Made by a program: the position numbers and the translations under genes
Shown: piece by piece, positions 1-7,063 of the stretch
How the letters are laid out: each line of letters starts with the position of its first letter
How positions within the stretch are numbered: position 1 is the first letter of the stretch
Assembly (NCBI GenBank): GCA_030837825.1
Contig: JAUQYB010000145.1
Span: 1 to 22,919 of the forward strand
Length of the DNA stretch: 22,919 nucleotides
Origin: Albidovulum sp.
GTDB taxonomy: Bacteria > Pseudomonadota > Alphaproteobacteria > Rhodobacterales > Rhodobacteraceae
Direction: 5' to 3'
The notes under the pieces: model-generated
Told to the model about the DNA's origin: nothing
What the model saw: the letters and a program-made list of their open reading frames with translations, nothing else
Database searches by the model: none

Positions 1-131
1 TCGAGCAGAACGCAGAAGCCGCCCTCGCCCTCGCCGACCGCGGATACCTCCTCCTCAGAGGCGCCATCGCCGCAACCGGTACCAGCCAGGAACTCCTCAA
101 AGACAATACCGTCCGAAACCTCTACCTCTGA
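1..131 (+). CDS. livF: Branched-chain amino acid ABC transporter ATP-binding protein, C-terminal fragment (LivF-like)
   Basis: This is the 3' end of a gene cut by the window edge. The frame beginning at base 3 gives 42 residues and stops with TGA at 129-131. The residues match the usual tail of LivF-type ATPases: EQNAEAALALADRGYLL corresponds to the conserved segment after the H-loop, followed by the GxIxxxGTxxELL pattern and a short VRNLYL end. LivF is one of the two ATPases that energise uptake of branched-chain amino acids. It is the only plus-strand gene in the window and converges on the aminotransferase gene. All nine leucines use CTC and several A/T-ending codons appear (AGA, GGA, AAT, AAA), unlike the CTG-rich genes to the right. 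The family call rests on a short tail, so it is good but not certain. Confidence 0.72.
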   Translation, partial: EQNAEAALALADRGYLLLRGAIAATGTSQELLKDNTVRNLYL

Positions 132-162
132 AAACCGGACCAACGGAGGTCGACCCCCGGGC

Positions 163-184
163 GTGAGGCGCGAACGCGCCTCAC
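163..184. terminator. Perfect 10-bp inverted repeat between convergent genes
   Basis: GTGAGGCGCG at 163-172 and its exact reverse complement CGCGCCTCAC at 175-184 are separated by AA. The repeat sits where the plus-strand LivF-like gene meets the minus-strand aminotransferase gene, and the aminotransferase stop codon (181-183) lies inside one arm. Its place suggests a bidirectional transcription end or an mRNA 3' stabiliser. No T-tract follows on either strand, so it is not a textbook intrinsic terminator. Confidence 0.5.
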
Positions 185-1329
185 CGCGATCCGTGCGGGG
201 CTGCGCACGGACGATCCGATTCCGGCAGGGCGGCAAGGAAGCCATCGTTTTCCGCCGCGGTTCCCATCGTGACACGGGCCCAGTTGCGGAATGGCTCTTC
301 CTGCCACGCCTTGATCAGCACGGCCTTGCGACGCAAAGCCTCCGCCAGATCGCCGGCGGCCCCTCCGGTATCGAAGAACAGGAAGTTGCCCTGGCTCGGG
401 GCAACACGATACCCTTTCGCCGCCAGCACCCCGGCAACCCGTGCACGTTCGGCGCGTGCCAAGGACGTCACCTTCGCAAGATGCGCGACATCGGCGAGGG
501 CCGCCAATGCCGCCGCCCCCGCCAGTGCGTTGACGCCGAAAGGATTGCGCGACTTCATCAGCGCCCGGACGAGGCCGGCGCCAGAGGAAATTCCATAGCC
601 CACGCGCAACCCGGCGAGCCCGTAGGCCTTGGAGAACGTCCTCAGCGCGATCCACGGCCGTCCTGCTTCGGCAAGAACCGGCAGCGCGTCGAAGCGCAGC
701 TCTGGTGCGACATATTCCAGATAGGCTTCGTCGAGGATCACCAGCGTGTCACCCGGCGCCGCGCCGAGAAGGTCGCGGAGTTCGTCCGCCGCGATGGCCG
801 GCCCCGCCGGATTGCTCGGCGAGGAGAAGATCAGCGCACGGGTCGGCCGGGCAAGGGCGACCCTGAGTGCCGCGAGCGGAAACCGCCAGTCCGCACCGAA
901 CCGTACTTTTTCCACCGTCGCGCCGCAGGCGAGCGCGCCGAATTCATGAAGGCCGAAACTGGGGCACAGCGTGACCACACGATCGCCGGGCCGCAGCACC
1001 GTGCGGAAGATCGCGCCGATCAGATCCTCGGATCCGTTGCCGATGATGACCTGTTCCGCGCTGACGCCGGTCGCGGTGGCGATGGCGGCACGCAGCGCGG
1101 TGTTCGCCGCATCCGGATAGCGCCCGACGGTTGCCGCGCCCTTGCGGATTTCGGCGATCGCCTCGGGTGACGGACCGAGCGGGTTCTCGTTGCTGTCGAG
1201 CTTCCCGCGGGCGTCGAGGCCGTAGATCGCGCGAAACCGTTCGAGGGCCAGCCCGGCATTGTAGTCGGGCAGCCTGGCGATTTCAGAACGGATCAGATGG
1301 CCGTCGGCGGTGGCGTCCTCATCGGTCAT
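181..1329 (-). CDS. HisC-like pyridoxal-phosphate aminotransferase (class I/II)
   Basis: A 382-residue fold-type I aminotransferase of the histidinol-phosphate aminotransferase family, at the usual family length. Visible marks are LDSNENPLGPSP near residues 44-55, SNP with Asn173, the ILDEAY strand with Asp200, the PLP lysine Lys234 in TFSKAYGLAGLRVGYG, and a C-terminal ARVTMG arginine expected to bind the substrate carboxylate. The ATG at 1327-1329 follows an AAAGGA ribosome site. It lies 16 bases after the FAD dehydrogenase gene and is probably co-transcribed with it. No histidine-biosynthesis gene is nearby, and HisC-family paralogues transaminate many amino acids, so I infer a catabolic role: making a 2-oxo acid, possibly for the AruI-like decarboxylase of the same island. 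The true substrate cannot be read from the sequence; a housekeeping HisC or aromatic aminotransferase remains possible. Confidence 0.86.
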   Translation of the reverse strand: MTDEDATADGHLIRSEIARLPDYNAGLALERFRAIYGLDARGKLDSNENPLGPSPEAIAEIRKGAATVGRYPDAANTALRAAIATATGVSAEQVIIGNGSEDLIGAIFRTVLRPGDRVVTLCPSFGLHEFGALACGATVEKVRFGADWRFPLAALRVALARPTRALIFSSPSNPAGPAIAADELRDLLGAAPGDTLVILDEAYLEYVAPELRFDALPVLAEAGRPWIALRTFSKAYGLAGLRVGYGISSGAGLVRALMKSRNPFGVNALAGAAALAALADVAHLAKVTSLARAERARVAGVLAAKGYRVAPSQGNFLFFDTGGAAGDLAEALRRKAVLIKAWQEEPFRNWARVTMGTAAENDGFLAALPESDRPCAAPHGSR

Positions 1330-1345
1330 GGGCGTCCTTTCCCGG

Positions 1346-2737
1346 TCAGAGGTCGAAGATCTTGCTCGGATTCATGATGTTCGCCGGATCGACCGCGCGC
1401 TTGATCACGCGCATGAGATCGAGCGCCGGACCGTGCTCGGCCGCCATGTAGGCCTTCTTGCCAAGGCCCACCCCGTGCTCGCCGGTCGCGGTACCGCCCA
1501 TCGACAGGGCCAGGTCCACCAGCGTTTCGTTGATCCGCCGGGCGGCCGCCGTCTCGCCCGCATCTGCGGGGTCGAACAGCAGGACGAGATGGAAGTTCCC
1601 GTCGCCCACATGGCCGATCAGCGGCGCCTTGAGGCCGGTTGCGGCGATCACCCGCTGAATCCGGCCGATGCAGTCGGGCAGGTTCGAGACAGGCACGCAG
1701 ACGTCGGTCGAGATGCCCTTGATCCCGGGCCTGAGCGCACGGGCGGCATAAAGCGCGCCGTGGCGGATGCTCCAGAGGCGATTGGCCGCCTCGGCGGTGT
1801 CGGCGCGCCGGATTCCGATGACACCAGACTCCTGCGCGAGTTCCTCGAACAGGCGGAGATCGTGAGGAACCGCAATCTCGGAGCCCACAAGTTCGACCCA
1901 CAATGTCGGCGTCTCGGGCAGGCCGGCGTGCGAATAGCGGTTGATCGCCGTCATCTGCAGCGCGTCGGCGAGTTCGATCCGGTTCAGCGCCAGCCCGGTC
2001 TGAAGCGCCGCGACGACGGTTTCCGTCGCGCTCTGAAGATCGGGGAAGCTCGCCAGAAGCGACTGGCGCAGGGAAGGTTGGGCATGGAGTCTGAGGGTCA
2101 GTTCGGTGATCACGCCGAGCGTCCCTTCCGAGCCGACGAACAGATGCGTCAGGTCGTAGCCGGAGGCGGACTTGCGCGCGCGGCCCCCGGTCCTGACGAT
2201 CCGGCCGTCGGGCAGCACAACCGTCAACCCCATCACGAGGTCGCGCATCGAGCCGTGGCGCACGGTGGTCGTGCCCGACGCGCGGGTGGCCGCCATGCCG
2301 CCGAGCGTCGCGTGGGCGCCAAGGTCGACCGGGAAGAACAGCCCGGTCTCGCGCAATTCCTCGTTGAGCCGCTGCCGGGTCACGCCGCATTCGACTTGGC
2401 AGTCCATGTCCGCGGCATGAACGGCGAGAATGCGGTTCATGCCGGACAGATCGAGGCTGATCCCCCCCTCTGTCGCGATGATCTGGCCTTCGAGCGACGA
2501 TCCGGCACCAAACGGAATCACCGGAACCCGATGGACGCTGCAGGCAGCAAGAACCCGCGCCACCTCGGCGGTCGATCGTGCCATGACCACGGCATCGGGT
2601 AGTGCGACGGGCAGCCAGCTTTCCCCCGATCCGTGCTGTTCGCGTGCCGCCCGGCTGGTCAGCAGCCGGTCGCCGAACTGCGGCCGGAGCGCATCGATGA
2701 CCTCGGGCGCGCGGCTGGCGGTGAATGTCTCGGTCAT
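1346..2737 (-). CDS. FAD-linked D-2-hydroxyacid dehydrogenase/oxidase (GlcD/D2HGDH-like)
   Basis: A 463-residue FAD enzyme of the FAD-linked oxidase C-terminal-domain family (glycolate oxidase GlcD, D-lactate dehydrogenase, D-2-hydroxyglutarate dehydrogenase). The FAD-binding PCMH-type domain spans about residues 40-220, with PFGAGSSLEG at 75-84, HATLGGMAATRASGT near 142-155 and GSEGTLGVITELTLRL at 202-217. The C-terminal domain has GHVGDGNFH (His376, His383) and GEHGVG (Glu420, His421), the metal-site pattern of D-2-hydroxyglutarate dehydrogenases, and ends in VDPANIMNPSKIF. The frame stays open for 66 codons upstream, but that part is low-complexity and overlaps the intergenic hairpin and the end of the binding-protein gene, so I start at ATG 2735-2737. 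It would oxidise a D-2-hydroxyacid to a 2-oxo acid, passing electrons to a flavoprotein, quinone or cytochrome. Substrate unknown. Confidence 0.88.
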   Translation of the reverse strand: MTETFTASRAPEVIDALRPQFGDRLLTSRAAREQHGSGESWLPVALPDAVVMARSTAEVARVLAACSVHRVPVIPFGAGSSLEGQIIATEGGISLDLSGMNRILAVHAADMDCQVECGVTRQRLNEELRETGLFFPVDLGAHATLGGMAATRASGTTTVRHGSMRDLVMGLTVVLPDGRIVRTGGRARKSASGYDLTHLFVGSEGTLGVITELTLRLHAQPSLRQSLLASFPDLQSATETVVAALQTGLALNRIELADALQMTAINRYSHAGLPETPTLWVELVGSEIAVPHDLRLFEELAQESGVIGIRRADTAEAANRLWSIRHGALYAARALRPGIKGISTDVCVPVSNLPDCIGRIQRVIAATGLKAPLIGHVGDGNFHLVLLFDPADAGETAAARRINETLVDLALSMGGTATGEHGVGLGKKAYMAAEHGPALDLMRVIKRAVDPANIMNPSKIFDL

Positions 2738-2752
2738 CGGGCGGGGTCCGCG

Positions 2753-2794
2753 AAAAGGGCGGTCCGGGCGCGGGGGAGCGCCGCACCCGGACCG
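2753..2794 (-). terminator. Strong hairpin with T-tract between binding-protein and GlcD-like genes
   Basis: GGTCCGGG (2761-2768) pairs exactly with CCCGGACC (2786-2793). One extra C-G pair lies outside (2760/2794). Inside, after one C/A mismatch, GCGG (2770-2773) pairs with CCGC (2781-2784) around a 7-base loop. On the minus strand the stem is followed by CCC and then TTTT (2756 to 2753). It begins 7 bases after the binding-protein stop and ends 16 bases before the next start. It may be a partial terminator or a 3' stabiliser of the binding-protein mRNA. Confidence 0.65.
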
Positions 2795-2801
2795 GGCGGG
2801 A

Positions 2802-4355
2802 TCAGGCGGCGAACCACCAGCGTTCGGACGCGCGGGCGCCGTCAAGCTCCCAGTCGTTGCCGACCTCGCCGTGCATGACCTTGTCGGAGGTGGCGTCGAT
2901 GAAATCGGCCCAGACCGGTGCAACCATGCCACCATCGGCGCTGACGAGCGCCTGGCATTCCCAGTAAAGCTCCTTGCGCCTGGCCTCGTCCTTTTCCGCG
3001 CGCGCCGCGACGAGCGCCGTGTTGAAGGCCTCGTTGTCCCAGCTCGTCTCGTTCCAGGTGCCGATGCTGTCCCTCGCGTAGCACAGCGACAGCATCACGT
3101 CCTCGTTGACACGCCCGGACCATTTGGTGGCGAACATCGGCGCCTTGCCCCAGATGTTCGACCAGTATCCGTCTTCGGGTTCGCGCTTGACCTCGATGGT
3201 GATGCCTGCGCGTGCGGCCTGCTCGGCATAGAGCTGCGCCATGTCGGTGGCGCCGGTGAAGGGGGTTTCCGCCACATGCAGCGGCAGGACCGTGCCTTCG
3301 AGTCCGGCCTTCTGGAAGATCGCGCGCGCCTTGTCGGGGTCGTAGACGTGCTGCTCGAGGTTGGGGTTGTGATACTGATAGGCCGTCGAGATCGGCTGGT
3401 CGTTCGCGATCGAGCCGTAGCCGCTCAGGATCTTGTCGAGCATCTCCTGCCGGTCGATGGCGAGCTTCATTGCCATCCGCACTTCTGGATCGGTGAAGGG
3501 GGCCGCCGTGCAGTTCATGCTGAAGGCATAGTGCTGCTTGCCGAGGGTGCGGACCAACGCAACGCCCGGCATCGCCTCAAGCAGCCCCGCCGTCGTCGAA
3601 TCGACGAAGTTCATCGCGTCGATCTGGCCGGTCTGCAGGGCGGTGGTGCGGGCGTTCACGTCGGAGATGGCGCGCAACTCGACGGTATCGAAATTCGCGC
3701 GGCCCTCCTTCCAGTAGTTCGGGTTGCGCTTGGCCAGGCTGCGGACGCCGGGCTCGTAGTTCTCGAGGATAAAGCCGCCGGTGCCGATGCCGGCGTCGAA
3801 GTTGCGGTCGTCGGCCGGCACGATCAGCACGTTGACGAGCGACATGAGCGAGGCGAAGCCCGCATTCGGTGCGGCCAGCGTCACCGAGACCTCGCCCGGC
3901 GCCGTGGCCTTGACGTCGCTGACCTGCGCGATCAGCGACTTGACCTCCGAAATCGTGTCGGCCCCGCGGTGCAGGTTGATCGACCAGACCACGTCATCGG
4001 CGGTCATGGTCTTGCCGTTGTGGAATTCGACGCCGTCGCGCAGCTTGAATGTCCAGACGGTGGAATCCGCGTTGCCCGCCCATTCGGTCGCCAGTTCCGG
4101 CACCAGCACGCCGCCCGGCCCGATCTCGATCAGGCAGTTCCGGATCTGGTATTGCAGGTTCATCATGAACCGCGACTCGTTGACCTGCGGATCGAGCGTC
4201 TCGGCGGTGTCGAAGTCAGCGATGGCAAGGCGGAACGTGCCGCCCTTCACCGGCTCCTGCGCGCGGGCGCGGCGCGGCGACAACCCAAGTGCGGCGGCGG
4301 CACCGATTGCGCCCGCGCCAAGAAGAAGCGATCTGCGGTTCGTTCCATAGGTCAT
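2802..4355 (-). CDS. Periplasmic substrate-binding protein of a peptide/opine-type ABC transporter (family 5)
   Basis: A 517-residue extracytoplasmic solute-binding protein of the DppA/OppA family (SBP_bac_5), which captures the substrate in the periplasm and delivers it to the permeases. The N-terminus carries a Tat-like signal: TNRRSLLLGAG at residues 5-15, a hydrophobic Ala/Leu stretch, and ARA before QEP, giving likely cleavage after Ala32. Family marks follow: LDPQVNESRF, an LRDGVEFHNG segment, MTADDVVWSINL, and a later FTDPEVRMAMKLAIDRQEML segment. The ATG at 4353-4355 is chosen because GGGAGGA lies just before it and because the 46 upstream codons of the open frame look non-coding. It lies downstream of its ATPase and permease genes, across a 191-base gap, an uncommon position that may allow separate, higher expression. 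The ligand is unknown; members bind peptides, glutathione, nickel, opines and others. Confidence 0.9.
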   Translation of the reverse strand: MTYGTNRRSLLLGAGAIGAAAALGLSPRRARAQEPVKGGTFRLAIADFDTAETLDPQVNESRFMMNLQYQIRNCLIEIGPGGVLVPELATEWAGNADSTVWTFKLRDGVEFHNGKTMTADDVVWSINLHRGADTISEVKSLIAQVSDVKATAPGEVSVTLAAPNAGFASLMSLVNVLIVPADDRNFDAGIGTGGFILENYEPGVRSLAKRNPNYWKEGRANFDTVELRAISDVNARTTALQTGQIDAMNFVDSTTAGLLEAMPGVALVRTLGKQHYAFSMNCTAAPFTDPEVRMAMKLAIDRQEMLDKILSGYGSIANDQPISTAYQYHNPNLEQHVYDPDKARAIFQKAGLEGTVLPLHVAETPFTGATDMAQLYAEQAARAGITIEVKREPEDGYWSNIWGKAPMFATKWSGRVNEDVMLSLCYARDSIGTWNETSWDNEAFNTALVAARAEKDEARRKELYWECQALVSADGGMVAPVWADFIDATSDKVMHGEVGNDWELDGARASERWWFAA

Positions 4356-4546
4356 GACATCCTCCCTTGTTGTTGGTGATTTTTGCGCCCCGTTGTGACT
4401 GGGCGGCACTGCCACTGCATCGCGCAGTTCCCGGTGGTCCGTTTTAGGAGCCGCGTTCCGGCGCCGGCAATTCGCATTTCCCGAATGCTGCAAGAGGAAA
4501 AGCGGAGCGCCCGCGGCTATTAAAACCCGATCCCCGGCCGACGCCG
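4356..4546 (-). other. 191-base intergenic gap upstream of the binding-protein gene
   Basis: This is the longest gap in the window. On the minus strand it holds a short GC hairpin (GCGG at 4511-4514 read with CCGC at 4502-4505, 5-base loop) followed by TTTT at 4501-4498. A second small hairpin has the arms GCATT and AATGC (4474-4488). A CACTGC tandem pair occurs around 4410-4424. The short stem with a T-tract could be a weak terminator after the ATPase gene. A promoter for the binding-protein gene is plausible, but I cannot identify convincing -35 and -10 boxes. No small ORF is convincing here. Confidence 0.4.
4360..4366 (-). promoter_or_regulatory. Strong ribosome binding site of the binding-protein gene
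   Basis: On the minus strand the sequence reads GGGAGGATGTCATGA. The GGGAGGA core sits four bases before the chosen ATG (4355-4353) and decides the start. A second ATG (4360-4358) overlaps the site and makes a two-codon frame, ATG-TCA-TGA, whose stop overlaps the real start. The stretch upstream is A/C-rich (CACCAACAACAA) and looks unstructured, which favours efficient initiation. Confidence 0.7.
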
Positions 4547-6202
4547 TCAGCGGTCCGCACCGCGGCTGCGTGCGGCAAGGCGCCGGTCGAGCCAGTCGGG
4601 GTCCATCTCCGGCACGGAGGAAAGCAGAAGCTCGGTGTACCGGTGATGGGGCGGCGCAAGCACCTCGTCCTTCGGCCCCTGTTCGACGATCCGGCCGTTC
4701 TGCATCACCACCACCTCGTCGGCGATCGAGCGGACGGTTGCCAGATCGTGCGTGATGAACATGTAGGCCAGCCCCATCTCGCGCTGGAGCCGGTCGAGCA
4801 GCCGCAGGATGCCTTCGGCCACCAGTTGATCCAGCGCCGAGGTGACTTCGTCGCAGATGACGAAATCGGGCTCGGCCGCCAGCGCGCGCGCGATGCAGAC
4901 GCGCTGCTTCTGGCCGCCCGAAAGCTCGGCCGGCAGCCGGTCGATGAAACGGTCGGGTTCAAGCTCGATCTGGTCCAGCAGGTCGCGGATGCGGCGCTCT
5001 TTCGCCCGGCCCCTGAGGCCGAGGAAGAACTCCAGCGGCCGACCGATCACCTCGCGGATGCGATGGCGGGGATTGAGCGCGGTATCGGGCATCTGATGGA
5101 TCATCTGCATCCGCCGCTGAAGGCTGCGCGGACGGTCGCGGCAGGCGGCGGGCAGCGGCTGGCCATCGAAGTCGATGGCGCCCCGGCAGGGCGGCAGAAG
5201 GCCCATGACGACGCGGGCCGTCGTCGACTTGCCCGAGCCGCTTTCGCCGACAATCGCCAGGGTGCGGCCGCGCCGGACCGTGAGGTCGATGTCGTTCAGC
5301 ACCGGAAGCGCGCCATACCGCGCGCTGACGCCGCGGAGCGCGAGCAGCGGCAGCGGCGCCTCGTCGCGGCGCAGCGGCACGGGCGCTGGTGCACGCCGGA
5401 AGGCGCGCACAGCCCAGAGCGATTTCGTGTAGTGCTCGCGCGGATCGGCAATCATGGCGCGGGTGTCGGCCTCCTCGACCTCCTCGCCGCGCAGGAGAAC
5501 CTTGATCCGGTCGGCCATCTGCGCCACCACGGCGAGATCGTGGGTGATGTAGATGGCGGCCGTTTGGTGATCGCGCACGATCGCACGGATCGCTGCCAGC
5601 ACCTCGATCTGGGTGGTGACGTCCAGGGCCGTCGTCGGTTCGTCGAAGATGATGAGATCCGGCCGGCAGGACATTGCCATCGCCGTCATCGCCCGCTGCA
5701 ACTGCCCGCCGGAGACCTGGTGGGGGTAGCGGAAACCGATCTCCTCGGGATCGGGGAGGTGCATCTCGCGGTAAAGCGTGACCGCGTCGGCCTCGGCCTG
5801 ACGGCGGGACATGCGGGCGTGCCGGACCGGGCCCTCGCAATACTGGCTGATCAGCCGGTAGGCCGGGTTGAACGCGGCGGCCGCCGACTGCGCGACATAG
5901 GCGATGCGCGCGCCCCTCAGGCGCCGCAGCGTCGCCGGCGGCGCGCCGACAAGCTCCTGCCCGTCGAAGCGGATCGATCCGCGCTCGATCCGGCAGCCGG
6001 CCTTGGTATAGCCCATCGCGGCAAGGCCGAGCGTCGACTTTCCCGCGCCGCTCTCGCCGATCAGGCCGAGTATCTCGCCGCGGCGCAGCACCAGATCGAC
6101 ACCCTTGACGATTTCATGCCATCGCCGGTCGGAGCGGCCGGAGATGCAGAGACCGCGGATGTCGAGCAGAGGGGTGGTCTTGTCGCTGCGGTCCGGCGCC
6201 AT
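4547..6202 (-). CDS. Fused double ATP-binding protein of Dpp/Opp-type ABC transporter (DppD-DppF fusion)
   Basis: A 551-residue protein with two complete ABC ATPase cassettes in tandem, as in GsiA-like transporters. Cassette 1 has Walker A GESGAGKST at residues 49-57, signature VSGGQLQR near 165, Walker B LIIFDEPTTALD near 185, and the switch histidine in YITHDLAVV. Cassette 2 has Walker A GESGSGKST near 322, signature LSGGQKQR near 428, Walker B FVICDEVTSALD near 450, and FITHDLATV. The segment between them (WAVRAF) and the far C-terminal tail resemble the oligopeptide-transporter ATPase extensions. It energises uptake through the two permeases just upstream. Start at ATG 6200-6202, with AAGGAG on the mRNA, only 3 bases after the permease stop. 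Both nucleotide sites look catalytically intact. Confidence 0.93.
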   Translation of the reverse strand: MAPDRSDKTTPLLDIRGLCISGRSDRRWHEIVKGVDLVLRRGEILGLIGESGAGKSTLGLAAMGYTKAGCRIERGSIRFDGQELVGAPPATLRRLRGARIAYVAQSAAAAFNPAYRLISQYCEGPVRHARMSRRQAEADAVTLYREMHLPDPEEIGFRYPHQVSGGQLQRAMTAMAMSCRPDLIIFDEPTTALDVTTQIEVLAAIRAIVRDHQTAAIYITHDLAVVAQMADRIKVLLRGEEVEEADTRAMIADPREHYTKSLWAVRAFRRAPAPVPLRRDEAPLPLLALRGVSARYGALPVLNDIDLTVRRGRTLAIVGESGSGKSTTARVVMGLLPPCRGAIDFDGQPLPAACRDRPRSLQRRMQMIHQMPDTALNPRHRIREVIGRPLEFFLGLRGRAKERRIRDLLDQIELEPDRFIDRLPAELSGGQKQRVCIARALAAEPDFVICDEVTSALDQLVAEGILRLLDRLQREMGLAYMFITHDLATVRSIADEVVVMQNGRIVEQGPKDEVLAPPHHRYTELLLSSVPEMDPDWLDRRLAARSRGADR

Positions 6203-6205
6203 CGG

Positions 6206-7063
6206 TTACTCCTTCAGCCCGCTTGCGATGGTCAGGATCCAGTCCACCACCAGGTTGACCGCCACGGTCAGCAGCGCCACGGCTCCGGCCGGCAAGAGCG
6301 GCGCGAGACCGAAGGTGGCGGTCTGCCAGCTTCCGAAATTCGCAAACGCGATCAGCTTGGCGCTTTCGCGCACCATCGAGCCCCAGTCCGCGGTCGGCGG
6401 CTGGAGCCCCAGCCCGAGGAACGAGAGCGCGGCGATGAAGAGGAACACGAAGCAGAACCGCAGCCCGAATTCGGCGATCAGCGGTGCCGCGGCATTGGGC
6501 AGGATTTCCCGCCGGATGATCCAGAAAAGACCCTCGCCGCGCATCCGCGCGACCTCGATGTAGTCGAGCGGAAGGATCCCCTGCGCGACCGCGCGGGACA
6601 GCCGGAACACCCGGGTGCTGTCGAGAAGCGCGATGACGAGGATCAGCGCGAGGATCGAGGTGCCGGTGACGGTCAGGACCAGAAGCGCGAAGATCAGCGC
6701 GGGGATCGCCATCAGCACATCCACCGCGCGCGAGCTTGCGGCATCGACACGGCCACCGACCGTCGCCGCCAGGAATCCGGTCGTCGCCCCGATCAGGAAC
6801 GCCAGCGCGGTCGTCACCAGCGCGATTCCGACGGTGTTGCGCGCCCCCCAGATCAGCCGGGACAGCACGTCGCGCCCAAGCGCGTCAGTGCCGAGACGGT
6901 ATGGCGCCGTCCAGGGATGATACTGCGGCCCGACGATCGCAGTTTCGGGGAACGGCGCGAGCAGCGGTGCGAAAATGGCCACGGCGCCATAGGCCAGGAT
7001 CAACAGGAGCCCGATCCAGGCCGAAACCGGCGCCTCGCGCAGTCTGGCCAGCCAGCCAGTCAT
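6206..7063 (-). CDS. ABC transporter permease (DppC-like)
   Basis: A 285-residue inner-membrane permease of the binding-protein-dependent transport family (BPD_transp_1, DppC/OppC type). There is an N-terminal membrane helix around residues 15-35, then the periplasmic segment with YRLGTDALGRDVLSRLIWGAR, which is typical of DppC. Several more helices and the ATPase-contact EAA loop follow, EVARMRGEGLFWIIRREILPN, and then SFLGLGLQPPTADWGSMV, another strong DppC signature. The start is ATG 7061-7063, overlapping the upstream permease stop as ATGA; the frame remains open much further upstream, but that extension is antisense-like and overlaps the DppB-like gene. It pairs with the DppB-like protein to form the translocation channel. 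Confidence 0.93.
   Translation of the reverse strand: MTGWLARLREAPVSAWIGLLLILAYGAVAIFAPLLAPFPETAIVGPQYHPWTAPYRLGTDALGRDVLSRLIWGARNTVGIALVTTALAFLIGATTGFLAATVGGRVDAASSRAVDVLMAIPALIFALLVLTVTGTSILALILVIALLDSTRVFRLSRAVAQGILPLDYIEVARMRGEGLFWIIRREILPNAAAPLIAEFGLRFCFVFLFIAALSFLGLGLQPPTADWGSMVRESAKLIAFANFGSWQTATFGLAPLLPAGAVALLTVAVNLVVDWILTIASGLKE

Noticed and set aside
2430..4379. A 649-codon plus-strand frame opposite the binding-protein gene
   Set aside because: The minus strand has a signal peptide, a strong ribosome site and family motifs; the plus frame has composition typical of antisense translation.
4498..4514. Intrinsic terminator after the ATPase gene
   Set aside because: The stem is only four base pairs with a four-base T-tract. 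I mention it in the gap description but do not call it a separate terminator.
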